The notes under the pieces were generated by a model. The model saw nothing but the letters and a program-made list of their open reading frames with translations. It did not search any database and was not told where the DNA came from. Shown one piece after another: positions 41,310 to 49,774 of a stretch of 64,000 nt of DNA (position 1 is its first letter; each line of letters begins with the position of its first letter). Position numbers and translations under genes: made by a program. Origin of the DNA: Bryobacterales bacterium (GTDB lineage: Bacteria; Acidobacteriota; Terriglobia; Bryobacterales; Bryobacteraceae); NCBI GenBank assembly GCA_003167495.1, contig PMSX01000342.1:82122-146121 (forward strand). The letters run 5' to 3'.

Positions 41310-42077
41310 ATGCCTGACCTTCTTAGTCTTTCTAACCAAACCGCCCTTATCACGGGCGGGTCCTCCGGCATAGGCGCCGCTACCGCTCGTTTGTTTGCGC
41401 AATTGGGCGCGCGGGTAGCGATCAGTTACAACCGCAATCCACAGGGCGCGGTAGAAGTACAGAAATCGATTGAACAAGCCGGTGGGACAGCTGTTTCGGT
41501 CCAAGCCGAGATGTTGAAAGCGTCTGAAATCAGCCGCCTGGTGCAAGAGACCGCCGCCAAACTCGGTGCGATCGATATTCTGGTAAACAACGCCGGCTCG
41601 CTCGTGGAACGCGTGACGTTTGACAAGATGAGCGAAGCGCTCTGGGATGAGGTGATCGATTTGAATCTCAAAAGTGCCATGCTGGCGGCGCAGGCCGCTG
41701 CACCAGGTATGATCTTGCGAAAACACGGCAGCATTATCAATATTGTTTCGATTGCCGGACGCAACGGCGGAGGGCCGGGCGCCGGGGCTTATGCAACAGC
41801 CAAGGGCGGGTTGATCACTCTGACAAAAGCGTTGGCGAAAGAGTTTGCCCCCTATGGTGTTCGTGTGAATGCTGTTTCGCCAGGGGTGATCGACACGCCG
41901 TTTCATGAGGTGTTTTCGACGCCCGAAATGATTGCTACTTTCGTGAAAGGGATACCGCTGGGCCGCGTGGGGACGTCGGAGGAAGTGGCGAACGTGATTG
42001 CGTTTCTGGCTTCGGACGCGGCGAGTTATGTGACCGGCGAGACGATTGAAGTGAATGGCGGGCAGTTGATGCTTTAG
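41310..42077 (+). CDS. SDR family oxidoreductase
   Basis: 255 aa; ALITGGSSGIGAATARLFAQLGARVAISYN, ILVNNAGSL, YATAKGGLITLTKALAKEFAPYGVRVNAVSPGVIDTPF. Confidence 0.93.
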   Translation: MPDLLSLSNQTALITGGSSGIGAATARLFAQLGARVAISYNRNPQGAVEVQKSIEQAGGTAVSVQAEMLKASEISRLVQETAAKLGAIDILVNNAGSLVERVTFDKMSEALWDEVIDLNLKSAMLAAQAAAPGMILRKHGSIINIVSIAGRNGGGPGAGAYATAKGGLITLTKALAKEFAPYGVRVNAVSPGVIDTPFHEVFSTPEMIATFVKGIPLGRVGTSEEVANVIAFLASDAASYVTGETIEVNGGQLML

Positions 42078-42131
42078 ACAGCCCAAGTTTCGTACGAAGC
42101 GCGTCTTGCTTTGGGTGTCTACTGGAACGCG

Positions 42132-42959
42132 CTAAGCACTGACGCCAACCTCAGCTTCATCATAGGTCCAGACTTTGAAACTCTCGAGTATGTTAGGACC
42201 GAATGTTGTGGCGATGGCGACGTCGGAGGCATCGCGGCCGCGCGCGATCAGAACGCGGCCGATGCGAGGCACGTTGTTGCGGGGATCGAAGACGTGCCAG
42301 GCGCCGCTGAGGTAGACTTCAAACCAAGCGGCGAAATCGCCCACAGCCCAGGGCGGCGGTGTGCCCATGTCCCCCAGGTATCCGGTGCAATAGCGGGCTG
42401 GAATGTTTAAGCAGCGGCACAGGGAAATGGCCAAATGCGCGTAATCGCGGCACACGCCGACTCCTTCGTTGAAGGCTTCCCAAGCCGTTCGCGTAGGGCG
42501 GGCTTGGTTGTAATCGAACTTGATCCGCTGATTCGCAAAATCACATACCGCCTGCACGCGCGCCCAGCCCTGTTGCGGGGAATGTCCGAAAAGATCCCAA
42601 GCGGCTTGTGACAGCAGATCGGTGTCGCAGTAACGGCTGCCTAGGAGGAAGACCAGCGTCTCTTCGGGCAGGTCTTCGACAGCGTGTTGCTGAGCGTACG
42701 GCACCACTTTGTCCGGTAGACCCGTGTCGCGCACGAGCGCATCGGTTTTAATTTGTATTCGGCCGGCCGGGGCGACGAGGCGGGTACACCAGTTGCCGAA
42801 GCCGTCGCGATAACCGCTGACGGGCACCGCAGGGTCGGTGGTCAGATAGTCGGGGATGATGATATCGGAGGCGCGCGAATAGTGAATATTCAACGCCAAA
42901 ATCATGGGAGTTGGTTGGGGAAGACTATAGATGAGTTCGTAGCCGAGCCGGATTTGCAT
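42132..42959 (-). CDS. Transglutaminase-like cysteine protease-fold protein
   Basis: 275 aa; AWEAFNEGVGVCRDYAHLAISLCRCLNIPARYCTGYLGD, FEVYLSGAWHVFDPRNN. Confidence 0.9.
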   Translation of the reverse strand: MQIRLGYELIYSLPQPTPMILALNIHYSRASDIIIPDYLTTDPAVPVSGYRDGFGNWCTRLVAPAGRIQIKTDALVRDTGLPDKVVPYAQQHAVEDLPEETLVFLLGSRYCDTDLLSQAAWDLFGHSPQQGWARVQAVCDFANQRIKFDYNQARPTRTAWEAFNEGVGVCRDYAHLAISLCRCLNIPARYCTGYLGDMGTPPPWAVGDFAAWFEVYLSGAWHVFDPRNNVPRIGRVLIARGRDASDVAIATTFGPNILESFKVWTYDEAEVGVSA

Positions 42960-43066
42960 GTGGTTTCCTTCCAGCGATCAGAGAGTTGCCCTGGCAAAAC
43001 TGACGGCCCAATTAATGATAGCTCGATTGGCATTGTGAAATTGATGCCGGGCTTTAGACTAAAGAG

Positions 43067-43255
43067 ATGAAGGAGCGGGCGGCGGAAGATCGAGACCCGG
43101 TGGTCGAGGCGTATAAGAAGGATGTTGACCGGACTCTGATTCGCGAGAACCTGAAGCTCACTGTGGAAGAACGCTTTCTCAAGGCGATGGCGCACATGCG
43201 TTTTGCAGAGGAGATGCGGCGGGCGGGGCGTGAGGCACGGCTTAAAACGAAATGA
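43067..43255 (+). CDS. Hypothetical protein (62 aa), partner of the nucleotidyltransferase-like gene
   Basis: MKERAAEDRDPVVEAYKKDVDRTLIRENLKLTVEERFLKAMAHMRFAEEMRRAGREARLKTK; 4-bp ATGA overlap with next gene. Confidence 0.7.
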   Translation: MKERAAEDRDPVVEAYKKDVDRTLIRENLKLTVEERFLKAMAHMRFAEEMRRAGREARLKTK

Positions 43256-43734
43256 CTGATTTCGCGTCTTTGCTGGCGCTGCTTGGTAATCACCACGTTG
43301 AGTTTATTGTGGTGGGGGGTGCTGCGGCCATCGCGCACGGCTCGGCGCGACTCACGCAAGATTTAGACATTGTGTATGATCGGTTGCCTGAGAATCTGGA
43401 GCGTTTGGTGGCTGCGCTCAAGGATCAGAAACCATATCTCCGCGGAGCGCCGCTCGGATTGCCGTTTGTTTGGGATCGGTTGACGCTGACTCGCGGGCTG
43501 AACTTTACTCTGACCACTTCGCTGGGAGACATCGATCTCTTGGGGGAGATTCCGGGCGGGGGAAGTTATCAGGATCTAAGAGCCACCGCGATTGAGTTGA
43601 ATGTGTTCGGGACGCGATGCCTCTGTTTGAGCTTGACGCAATTAATTCGGGCGAAACGGGCTGCGGGACGTCCCAAAGATCTCGAGGCTCTAGCCGAATT
43701 GGAAGCGATTGAAGAAACGCGGTCGGAGGAGTGA
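43252..43734 (+). CDS. Nucleotidyltransferase-fold (MNT-like) protein
   Basis: 160 aa; VEFIVVGGAAAIAHGSARLTQDLDIVYD resembles the GG..A..G...T.DID nucleotidyltransferase motif. Confidence 0.78.
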   Translation: MTDFASLLALLGNHHVEFIVVGGAAAIAHGSARLTQDLDIVYDRLPENLERLVAALKDQKPYLRGAPLGLPFVWDRLTLTRGLNFTLTTSLGDIDLLGEIPGGGSYQDLRATAIELNVFGTRCLCLSLTQLIRAKRAAGRPKDLEALAELEAIEETRSEE

Positions 43735-43740
43735 GATTCT

Positions 43741-43817
<77 letters not shown>

Positions 43818-43834
43818 GCGCGATATTCACTAGT

Positions 43835-46800
43835 TTACTCAATCACGAGAAGCAAATCGCGGGCTTCGACGGCGTCGCGGGGCTTGACGCAAACCTCTTT
43901 TACGGTGCCGCTGATGGGTGCGTAAATGCTCGTCTGCATTTTCATAGCTTCCAGCACGAGTAGGCGGTCGCCCTTGCTCACCTTTTCGCCAGCTGTCACA
44001 TGCAGCAGAGTCACCGCGCCGGGAATTGGGGCGCTTACATCGCCTGGCTTCGCGGGGTCGGCTTTGCGTTTGGCCGGCACTTCTTCTTTGATGGAGCGGT
44101 CACGGATCTCAACTTCGCGCGGTTGGCCGTTGAGTTCAAAGAAAACGGTGCGCATGCCATCTGGGCGCGGGTCGCCGATGGTCAAGAGGCGTATTATCAG
44201 CGTTTTGCCGGGTTCGAGTTCAACTGTCACTTCCTGCCGTTGTTCGAGGCCGTAGAAAAATACCGGAGTTGGCAAAATCTCCAGTTCACCATAGCGCTCG
44301 CGGGCTGCGGCAAAGCTTTCATAAACCTCCGGATACATAAGATAACTCAGGAGATCGGTCTTGGTGAATTCCGGTTGATTGAGGTCGGCGGGAGGGAGGG
44401 TTTCACCCGGACGGCCAGTCACTGGTTTCTCGCCGCGCAGAATGACAGCTTGCAATTTCGGTGGCCAGCCGCCTTCGGGTTGACCGAGCGAACCCATGAA
44501 CATGTCCACCACCGAATTGGGCAGCGTGAGGTGATGATCGGGTGGCAGATTTTCTAATTCTTTGACGGTCATGCCGTGACTCAGCAGATACAGCGCGAGA
44601 TCGCCGACAACTTTGCTCGAAGGCGTGACTTTGACGATGTCGCCGAACGCGAGGTTCACGTCGGCGTACATGCGAGCGACTTCGGGCCAGCGGCCGCCGA
44701 GCCCCATCGCTTCGGCTTGCGCTTTGAGGTTGGTGTATTGGCCGCCGGGCATTTCGTGAATGTAGACTTCGGCGGTGCCGGATTTCGGGGCTTCATCGAA
44801 CGGCGCATAGTAAGTGCGAATGGTTTCCCAATAATCGGAGCAGCGGTTCAACGCTTGGAAACTGAGGCCGGTATCGCGATCTGTGTGGGCGAGAGCCGCA
44901 ACAATTGAGTTGAGATTCGGTTGGCTCGTTGTACCGCTCATGGAAGAAATGGCGGCGTCGGCAATATGCACGCCGGCTTCGGAAGCTTTCAAGATTGTGG
45001 CTGCGTTGATGCCGCTGGTGTCGTGGGTGTGCAGGTGAGTTGGCAGGCCGATTTCTTCGCGCAAAGCTTTAACTAATTGAGAAGCGGCGTAAGGGCGGAG
45101 CAGACCAGCCATGTCTTTGATGGCGAGTGTGTGAGCGCCCATCTTCTCGAGTTCTTTGGCGAGGCGAAGGTAATATTGCAGCGAATATTTGCTGCGGGCA
45201 GGGTCGAGAATGTCGCCGGTATAGCAGATGGCGGCTTCGCAGACGCGGCCGGTTTTGACGGCAGCTTCAACCGCTACCTTCATATTGGGCAGCCAGTTGA
45301 GTGAATCGAAAATGCGAAATATGTCGATGCCTTGGACGGCGGCTTCAGCGATGAAGGCTTCGACAGCGTTATCGGGATAGGCGGTGTAGCCGACGGCGTT
45401 TGAGGCGCGCAACAGCATTTGGAAACAGATGTTTGGGATGCGTTTGCGAAGTTCCGCTAGACGGTTCCAGGGATCTTCGAGGAGAAAGCGCATGGCGACA
45501 TCAAAGGTGGCGCCGCCCCACATTTCGAGACTGTAAAGTTGAGGTAATTCTTTAGCTACGTAATCGGCGATTTGCAGGAGATCGTAGCTGCGGACGCGGG
45601 TCGCCATGAGCGATTGATGGGCATCGCGAAAGGTGGTATCGGTGAGCAGCAAACGTTTTTGTGAGCGGCTCCATTCGGCGAATTTGGTGGGTCCGAGAAG
45701 ATCGAGAAGCTGGCGTGTTCCTTCGGGTGCGGTGTGGAGGGTGGAGTGCGGGACGGGAGCTTCACGGATGACGGCGGGTTTCGGACGTCCCGCCACTTCC
45801 GGGTTGCCATTTACGGTGACGTCGGCGAGATAGTTGAGGAGTTTGGTGGCTCGGTCGCGGCGGGCCGTGAAGGTGAAGAGCTCCGGAGTTTCGTCCAGGA
45901 AGGACGTGGTGGTGACGCCGCTTTGGAAGGCCGGATGCTTGACTACGTTTTCGAGAAACGGGATGTTGGTTTTGACGCCGCGTATGCGGAACTCGCGGAG
46001 GGCGCGGTCCATCCGCTGGCAGGCTTGCGAAAAGTTGCTGCCCCAGGCGGTGACTTTCACGAGCAGCGAATCGTAGAACGGTGAGATGACCGCGCCGCCA
46101 TAAGCTGAGGCGGCGTCGAGCCGGATACCGAAGCCGGCGGGTGACCGATAGGTGTGGATCTTACCGTAATCAGGGACGAAGTTGTTGGCGGCGTCTTCTG
46201 TTGTGACGCGGCATTGCAGGGCGGTGCCGTAGAGTTGGATGGCGTCTTGTTGCGGCAGGCCGATTTCGGCGCCGTGGAGGCTGAAGCCTTGCGCGATTTG
46301 AATTTGTGAGCGGACGATGTCGATGCCGGTTACCACTTCCGTAACCGTGTGTTCCACTTGGACGCGCGGATTGACTTCGATAAAGAACCATTCGTGCGTG
46401 TCGACATCAACGAGGAATTCGACGGTGCCGGCGTTGTAGTAGTTGGCGGTGCGCGCTAGCTTAACGGCAGCGGCGCAGAGCTCGGCGCGAACTTTCTCCG
46501 GGAGGCCGATGGCGGGTGCGATCTCGACAACCTTCTGATGGCGGCGCTGGACGGAGCAATCGCGCTCGTATAAGTGGATGATGTTGCCGTGGGTATCGCC
46601 GAGAATCTGGACTTCGACGTGCTTCGCGCGGCGGATGTAGCGTTCGAGGAAGACGGCTGCGTTACCGAAGGCTGCGCCGGCTTCTTGGCTGGCTTCGGCA
46701 AGTTTTGCGTTGAGAGATGCGGGCGAATCGACGACGCGCATGCCGCGGCCACCGCCACCGAAGGCGGCTTTGATGATGAGGGGAAAGCCGATTCCTTTGG

Positions 46801-47233
46801 CTAACGCTTCGACATCAGCGCCGACTGCGGTTGTGCCTGGAACGACGGGAATGCCCGCGGTTTGTGCTAACTTGCGGGCGGCTGTTTTATCGCCGAGGGC
46901 TTCGAGCATCTCGGGATTCGGACCGATGAAGGTGATGCCGGCGCGCTGGCATGCCCGTGGGAGTGCTGGATTTTCAGAGAGGAAGCCGTAGCCGGGGTGA
47001 ATGGCGTCGACGTTTTTGTCGATGGCGAGATCGACGATGGCGTCAATGTCGAGGTAGGCTTCAACCGGTCCTTTGCCCTGGCCGATGAGGTAGGCTTCGT
47101 CGGCTTTGAAGCGGTGGAGACTCAGGCGGTCCTCTTGTGAGTAGACTGCTACGGTGGTGAGTCCGAGTTCGGTGGCTGCTCTAAAAATGCGGGTGGCGAT
47201 CTCGCCCCGGTTCAACGCGAGAAGTTTTTTCAT
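43835..47233 (-). CDS. pyc: Pyruvate carboxylase
   Basis: 1132 aa; biotin carboxylase N-terminus (KKLLALNRGEIATRIFRAATELGL), carboxyltransferase (LLTDTTFRDAHQSLMATRVRSYDLL), biotinyl EAMKMQ at C-terminus. Confidence 0.95.
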   Translation of the reverse strand: MKKLLALNRGEIATRIFRAATELGLTTVAVYSQEDRLSLHRFKADEAYLIGQGKGPVEAYLDIDAIVDLAIDKNVDAIHPGYGFLSENPALPRACQRAGITFIGPNPEMLEALGDKTAARKLAQTAGIPVVPGTTAVGADVEALAKGIGFPLIIKAAFGGGGRGMRVVDSPASLNAKLAEASQEAGAAFGNAAVFLERYIRRAKHVEVQILGDTHGNIIHLYERDCSVQRRHQKVVEIAPAIGLPEKVRAELCAAAVKLARTANYYNAGTVEFLVDVDTHEWFFIEVNPRVQVEHTVTEVVTGIDIVRSQIQIAQGFSLHGAEIGLPQQDAIQLYGTALQCRVTTEDAANNFVPDYGKIHTYRSPAGFGIRLDAASAYGGAVISPFYDSLLVKVTAWGSNFSQACQRMDRALREFRIRGVKTNIPFLENVVKHPAFQSGVTTTSFLDETPELFTFTARRDRATKLLNYLADVTVNGNPEVAGRPKPAVIREAPVPHSTLHTAPEGTRQLLDLLGPTKFAEWSRSQKRLLLTDTTFRDAHQSLMATRVRSYDLLQIADYVAKELPQLYSLEMWGGATFDVAMRFLLEDPWNRLAELRKRIPNICFQMLLRASNAVGYTAYPDNAVEAFIAEAAVQGIDIFRIFDSLNWLPNMKVAVEAAVKTGRVCEAAICYTGDILDPARSKYSLQYYLRLAKELEKMGAHTLAIKDMAGLLRPYAASQLVKALREEIGLPTHLHTHDTSGINAATILKASEAGVHIADAAISSMSGTTSQPNLNSIVAALAHTDRDTGLSFQALNRCSDYWETIRTYYAPFDEAPKSGTAEVYIHEMPGGQYTNLKAQAEAMGLGGRWPEVARMYADVNLAFGDIVKVTPSSKVVGDLALYLLSHGMTVKELENLPPDHHLTLPNSVVDMFMGSLGQPEGGWPPKLQAVILRGEKPVTGRPGETLPPADLNQPEFTKTDLLSYLMYPEVYESFAAARERYGELEILPTPVFFYGLEQRQEVTVELEPGKTLIIRLLTIGDPRPDGMRTVFFELNGQPREVEIRDRSIKEEVPAKRKADPAKPGDVSAPIPGAVTLLHVTAGEKVSKGDRLLVLEAMKMQTSIYAPISGTVKEVCVKPRDAVEARDLLLVIE

Positions 47234-47270
47234 GGCGCAGGAAAGACAAAGTTAACATGATGAGGTTGGT

Positions 47271-47987
47271 ATGAAAGTGGATTCTAGAGAAGTATTGGCG
47301 AAGCTCCAGGGTGAGCCGGCGCCGCTTACGTGGCCGAAACTGAAGAAGGCGTTTGTCAGCAAGAAGTCCGGAGTAACTGAGGGGGACCTGCGCGAAGCGC
47401 TGGCGGCTGAGGGCATTTTCGCCTGGACCAAACCGAAGAATAGCTACTGGTACGTCGATCGCCCGGCGTGGTTGGAGACGGAAATCTTAAAGCTGTCCGA
47501 ACGCAAGGCACTGCCAAAGGTTGCGGTGAAGGGCGCCGGTAAGAAGGAGGTTGAGGATGCTGTCGCACGGTTGGTGGCGGCGAAGAAGATAGTGGCGTAT
47601 CCGGCGGTGGAAGGGAAGAAGAAGGTTTTGGTGGCGGTGGGTGGCCACGACACGTATTGGGCGTATGTGCGGGAGACCATAGCGGAGAAGTTGAAAGAGG
47701 CGGGGATTGAGGAAGCTGGGTTGGAAGAGAAGATTTGGGAGATTTTGCCGACCTTGGAGCCCGAGAAAGATGTGCCAGTATCAACGTCACGGTTGCGCAG
47801 AGCTTTGGGCTTGACACAGGTGGACAAGAAACGTTTTGACGAGGCGGCTCTGCGGTTGCGCGAACAACGGAAGATTTACTTGAGCCAGCATGACCACCCG
47901 CTTGGATTGAGCGCAGAGGACAGGGACTTGCTGATTGACGGGAAGGATGGGAGATACTATGTCGCCATCGCACGCCGAGAGCAGTGA
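47271..47987 (+). CDS. Winged-helix-like basic protein, first gene of putative ATPase/nuclease-translocase module
   Basis: 238 aa, Lys/Arg rich; MKVDSREVLAKLQGEPAPLTWPKLKKAFVSKKSGVTEGDLREALAAEGIFAWTKPKNSYWYVDRPAWLETEIL; wHTH assignment by eye only. Confidence 0.7.
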   Translation: MKVDSREVLAKLQGEPAPLTWPKLKKAFVSKKSGVTEGDLREALAAEGIFAWTKPKNSYWYVDRPAWLETEILKLSERKALPKVAVKGAGKKEVEDAVARLVAAKKIVAYPAVEGKKKVLVAVGGHDTYWAYVRETIAEKLKEAGIEEAGLEEKIWEILPTLEPEKDVPVSTSRLRRALGLTQVDKKRFDEAALRLREQRKIYLSQHDHPLGLSAEDRDLLIDGKDGRYYVAIARREQ

Positions 47988-49770
47988 GGCAGCGAAACGC
48001 GTGCGGAATCCATTCCTGAGTGCGGTGCTTGGGAATCCGCTGGAGGAGAACCCGACGGATGTCCCGGAGATCAACGCGGAGGCGTTTAGAAAGTGCCTGA
48101 GGTTGATTGACGATGTGAGAGAGCAACGGATTACGCTGGCGTTGTTGCTGTTCGGCGAACCGGGGGCTGGCAAGACGCATTTGCTGAGCCGGCTGCGAGC
48201 GACGTTAGAGAGGGAATCACTGGAGGAGGGGCGGGAATCGGTTTTCATTCCGATCCGCATGGTGACCAGCGCGAACATGCTGTGGCGGTTTCTGCGCAGG
48301 CATTTGGCGGTGGCCCTATTGCGACAGCGGACGTTCGCGAGGGTGATCCGGCAGACGCGCGATGAGATTGCAGAGCAGGATCGGAACCTGGCGGTCATAT
48401 TGGGGAACTTGAACGAAGGTGTCCACTTTGCAGATTCGGCGGCTTGGCTGCGTGGACAGGAGTTGCCGGAAGATGTATTGAAGACGCTTGGGGTTGTGTC
48501 GGCGAGTGATGACGAAGAGCAGGAGGCAGTGAGCCGGCAGTTTATTACGACGGTTTGTGGACTGGGTGAGCCGGTTCCTTTCGTTTTTTGTTTTGACCAG
48601 TTGGAAGCTTTGCGGAGTTATCAAGACGATACGGCGGGGTTTTTCAAGCTAGGACAGGTGATTTCGGATTTGCATGATAGTACGCGCAGTGTGGCGCTGT
48701 TTTCTTGTTTGCAGACTTCGATGCTCCCGGTGTTGGAGACTGCTGTACAGAGCGCAGACCGCGACCGGATGCTGGGGAAGCGTGCGGCGCTGAAGGCGCT
48801 GGATTTCGAGCAGGCCCTACAGTTGATCGCAGCGCGTCTACGTACCGTGCCTGAGCTGCAGGGGCAACACCCGATAAAGAAAAGTGACATTAAAGATCTG
48901 TTTGAACAGGACGGGCTTTGTGTCGCGCGCAAAGTGATTGTGCGTTGTCAGGAGGTTTTCGAGAAATGGTCTCAACAGCCGCCGCCCGCCGTCAAGGCGT
49001 TGCCGGAAGACTTGGAAGACAAACTTCGGAAGCTAGAGCGAACTCCGCGTAGTGAGGACGCGGGGGGTATTCTGCGAACCGGGTTACCCGCTATGCTTCA
49101 TCTGCGGGGGATGAAGTTAATAGCGGCCGAGCGACCAAATTCCGCGTTGGATGGCGTGGTTCAAGGCAAGAAGCCGACCGCGATTGCGGTTGCGAATCAG
49201 AAGGCGGGCTGGGTTTTGATTAAGCGATTGGAGGGCGTGCACAAGGATTGGCAAGCATCCGGTGCACCGGGTTTGGTGATTCTGCGGGATGCGCGAAATG
49301 GGATCGGTGTTGGGGCGGCGAAGACTCGCGAGGCGTTACAAAACCTGGAAAAGGCGGGCGCACGCGTGGTGTCAGTGAAGCCGGAGGCGCTGGCCGTGTT
49401 GGAAGCGATCAGCCGTTTGCTGGCGAATGCGCGGAGCGGCGACCTGTCTTACCGGGGTGATTCCGTGCCGGCTACGACAGTGGAAGAGTGGCTGCGGGGC
49501 AGCATGCCGAGAGCGGTGGATGAATTGCTGGATGAGATCGGCGGAGAGAGGGAAGTGGCGCGGGATGAGTTGGCCAGCATGCTAATGGATTTGCTGGCGA
49601 AGGCAAAAGTAATCTCAGTGGAAGATGCGGCCTCCCAATTGGGTAGAAGCGCGGAGGAGGTAGAAGCGTGTGGGCGGCGCAACGCGTCGCTGGTGGGCTT
49701 TGCCGGTGGGAGCAAGCGCGTTTTGTTCCGTGTTATTGAGCGGCAACCGGCGAGAGAAGCGCGAGAGTAG
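47959..49770 (+). CDS. P-loop ATPase (AAA/ORC-like) with C-terminal wHTH-like region
   Basis: Walker A LFGEPGAGKTHLLSRL, Walker B-like PFVFCFDQLEAL; overlaps the preceding gene by 29 bp. ORF track start 47935; 47959 preferred. Confidence 0.82.
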   Translation: MSPSHAESSEAAKRVRNPFLSAVLGNPLEENPTDVPEINAEAFRKCLRLIDDVREQRITLALLLFGEPGAGKTHLLSRLRATLERESLEEGRESVFIPIRMVTSANMLWRFLRRHLAVALLRQRTFARVIRQTRDEIAEQDRNLAVILGNLNEGVHFADSAAWLRGQELPEDVLKTLGVVSASDDEEQEAVSRQFITTVCGLGEPVPFVFCFDQLEALRSYQDDTAGFFKLGQVISDLHDSTRSVALFSCLQTSMLPVLETAVQSADRDRMLGKRAALKALDFEQALQLIAARLRTVPELQGQHPIKKSDIKDLFEQDGLCVARKVIVRCQEVFEKWSQQPPPAVKALPEDLEDKLRKLERTPRSEDAGGILRTGLPAMLHLRGMKLIAAERPNSALDGVVQGKKPTAIAVANQKAGWVLIKRLEGVHKDWQASGAPGLVILRDARNGIGVGAAKTREALQNLEKAGARVVSVKPEALAVLEAISRLLANARSGDLSYRGDSVPATTVEEWLRGSMPRAVDELLDEIGGEREVARDELASMLMDLLAKAKVISVEDAASQLGRSAEEVEACGRRNASLVGFAGGSKRVLFRVIERQPAREARE

Positions 49771-49774
49771 TTCT

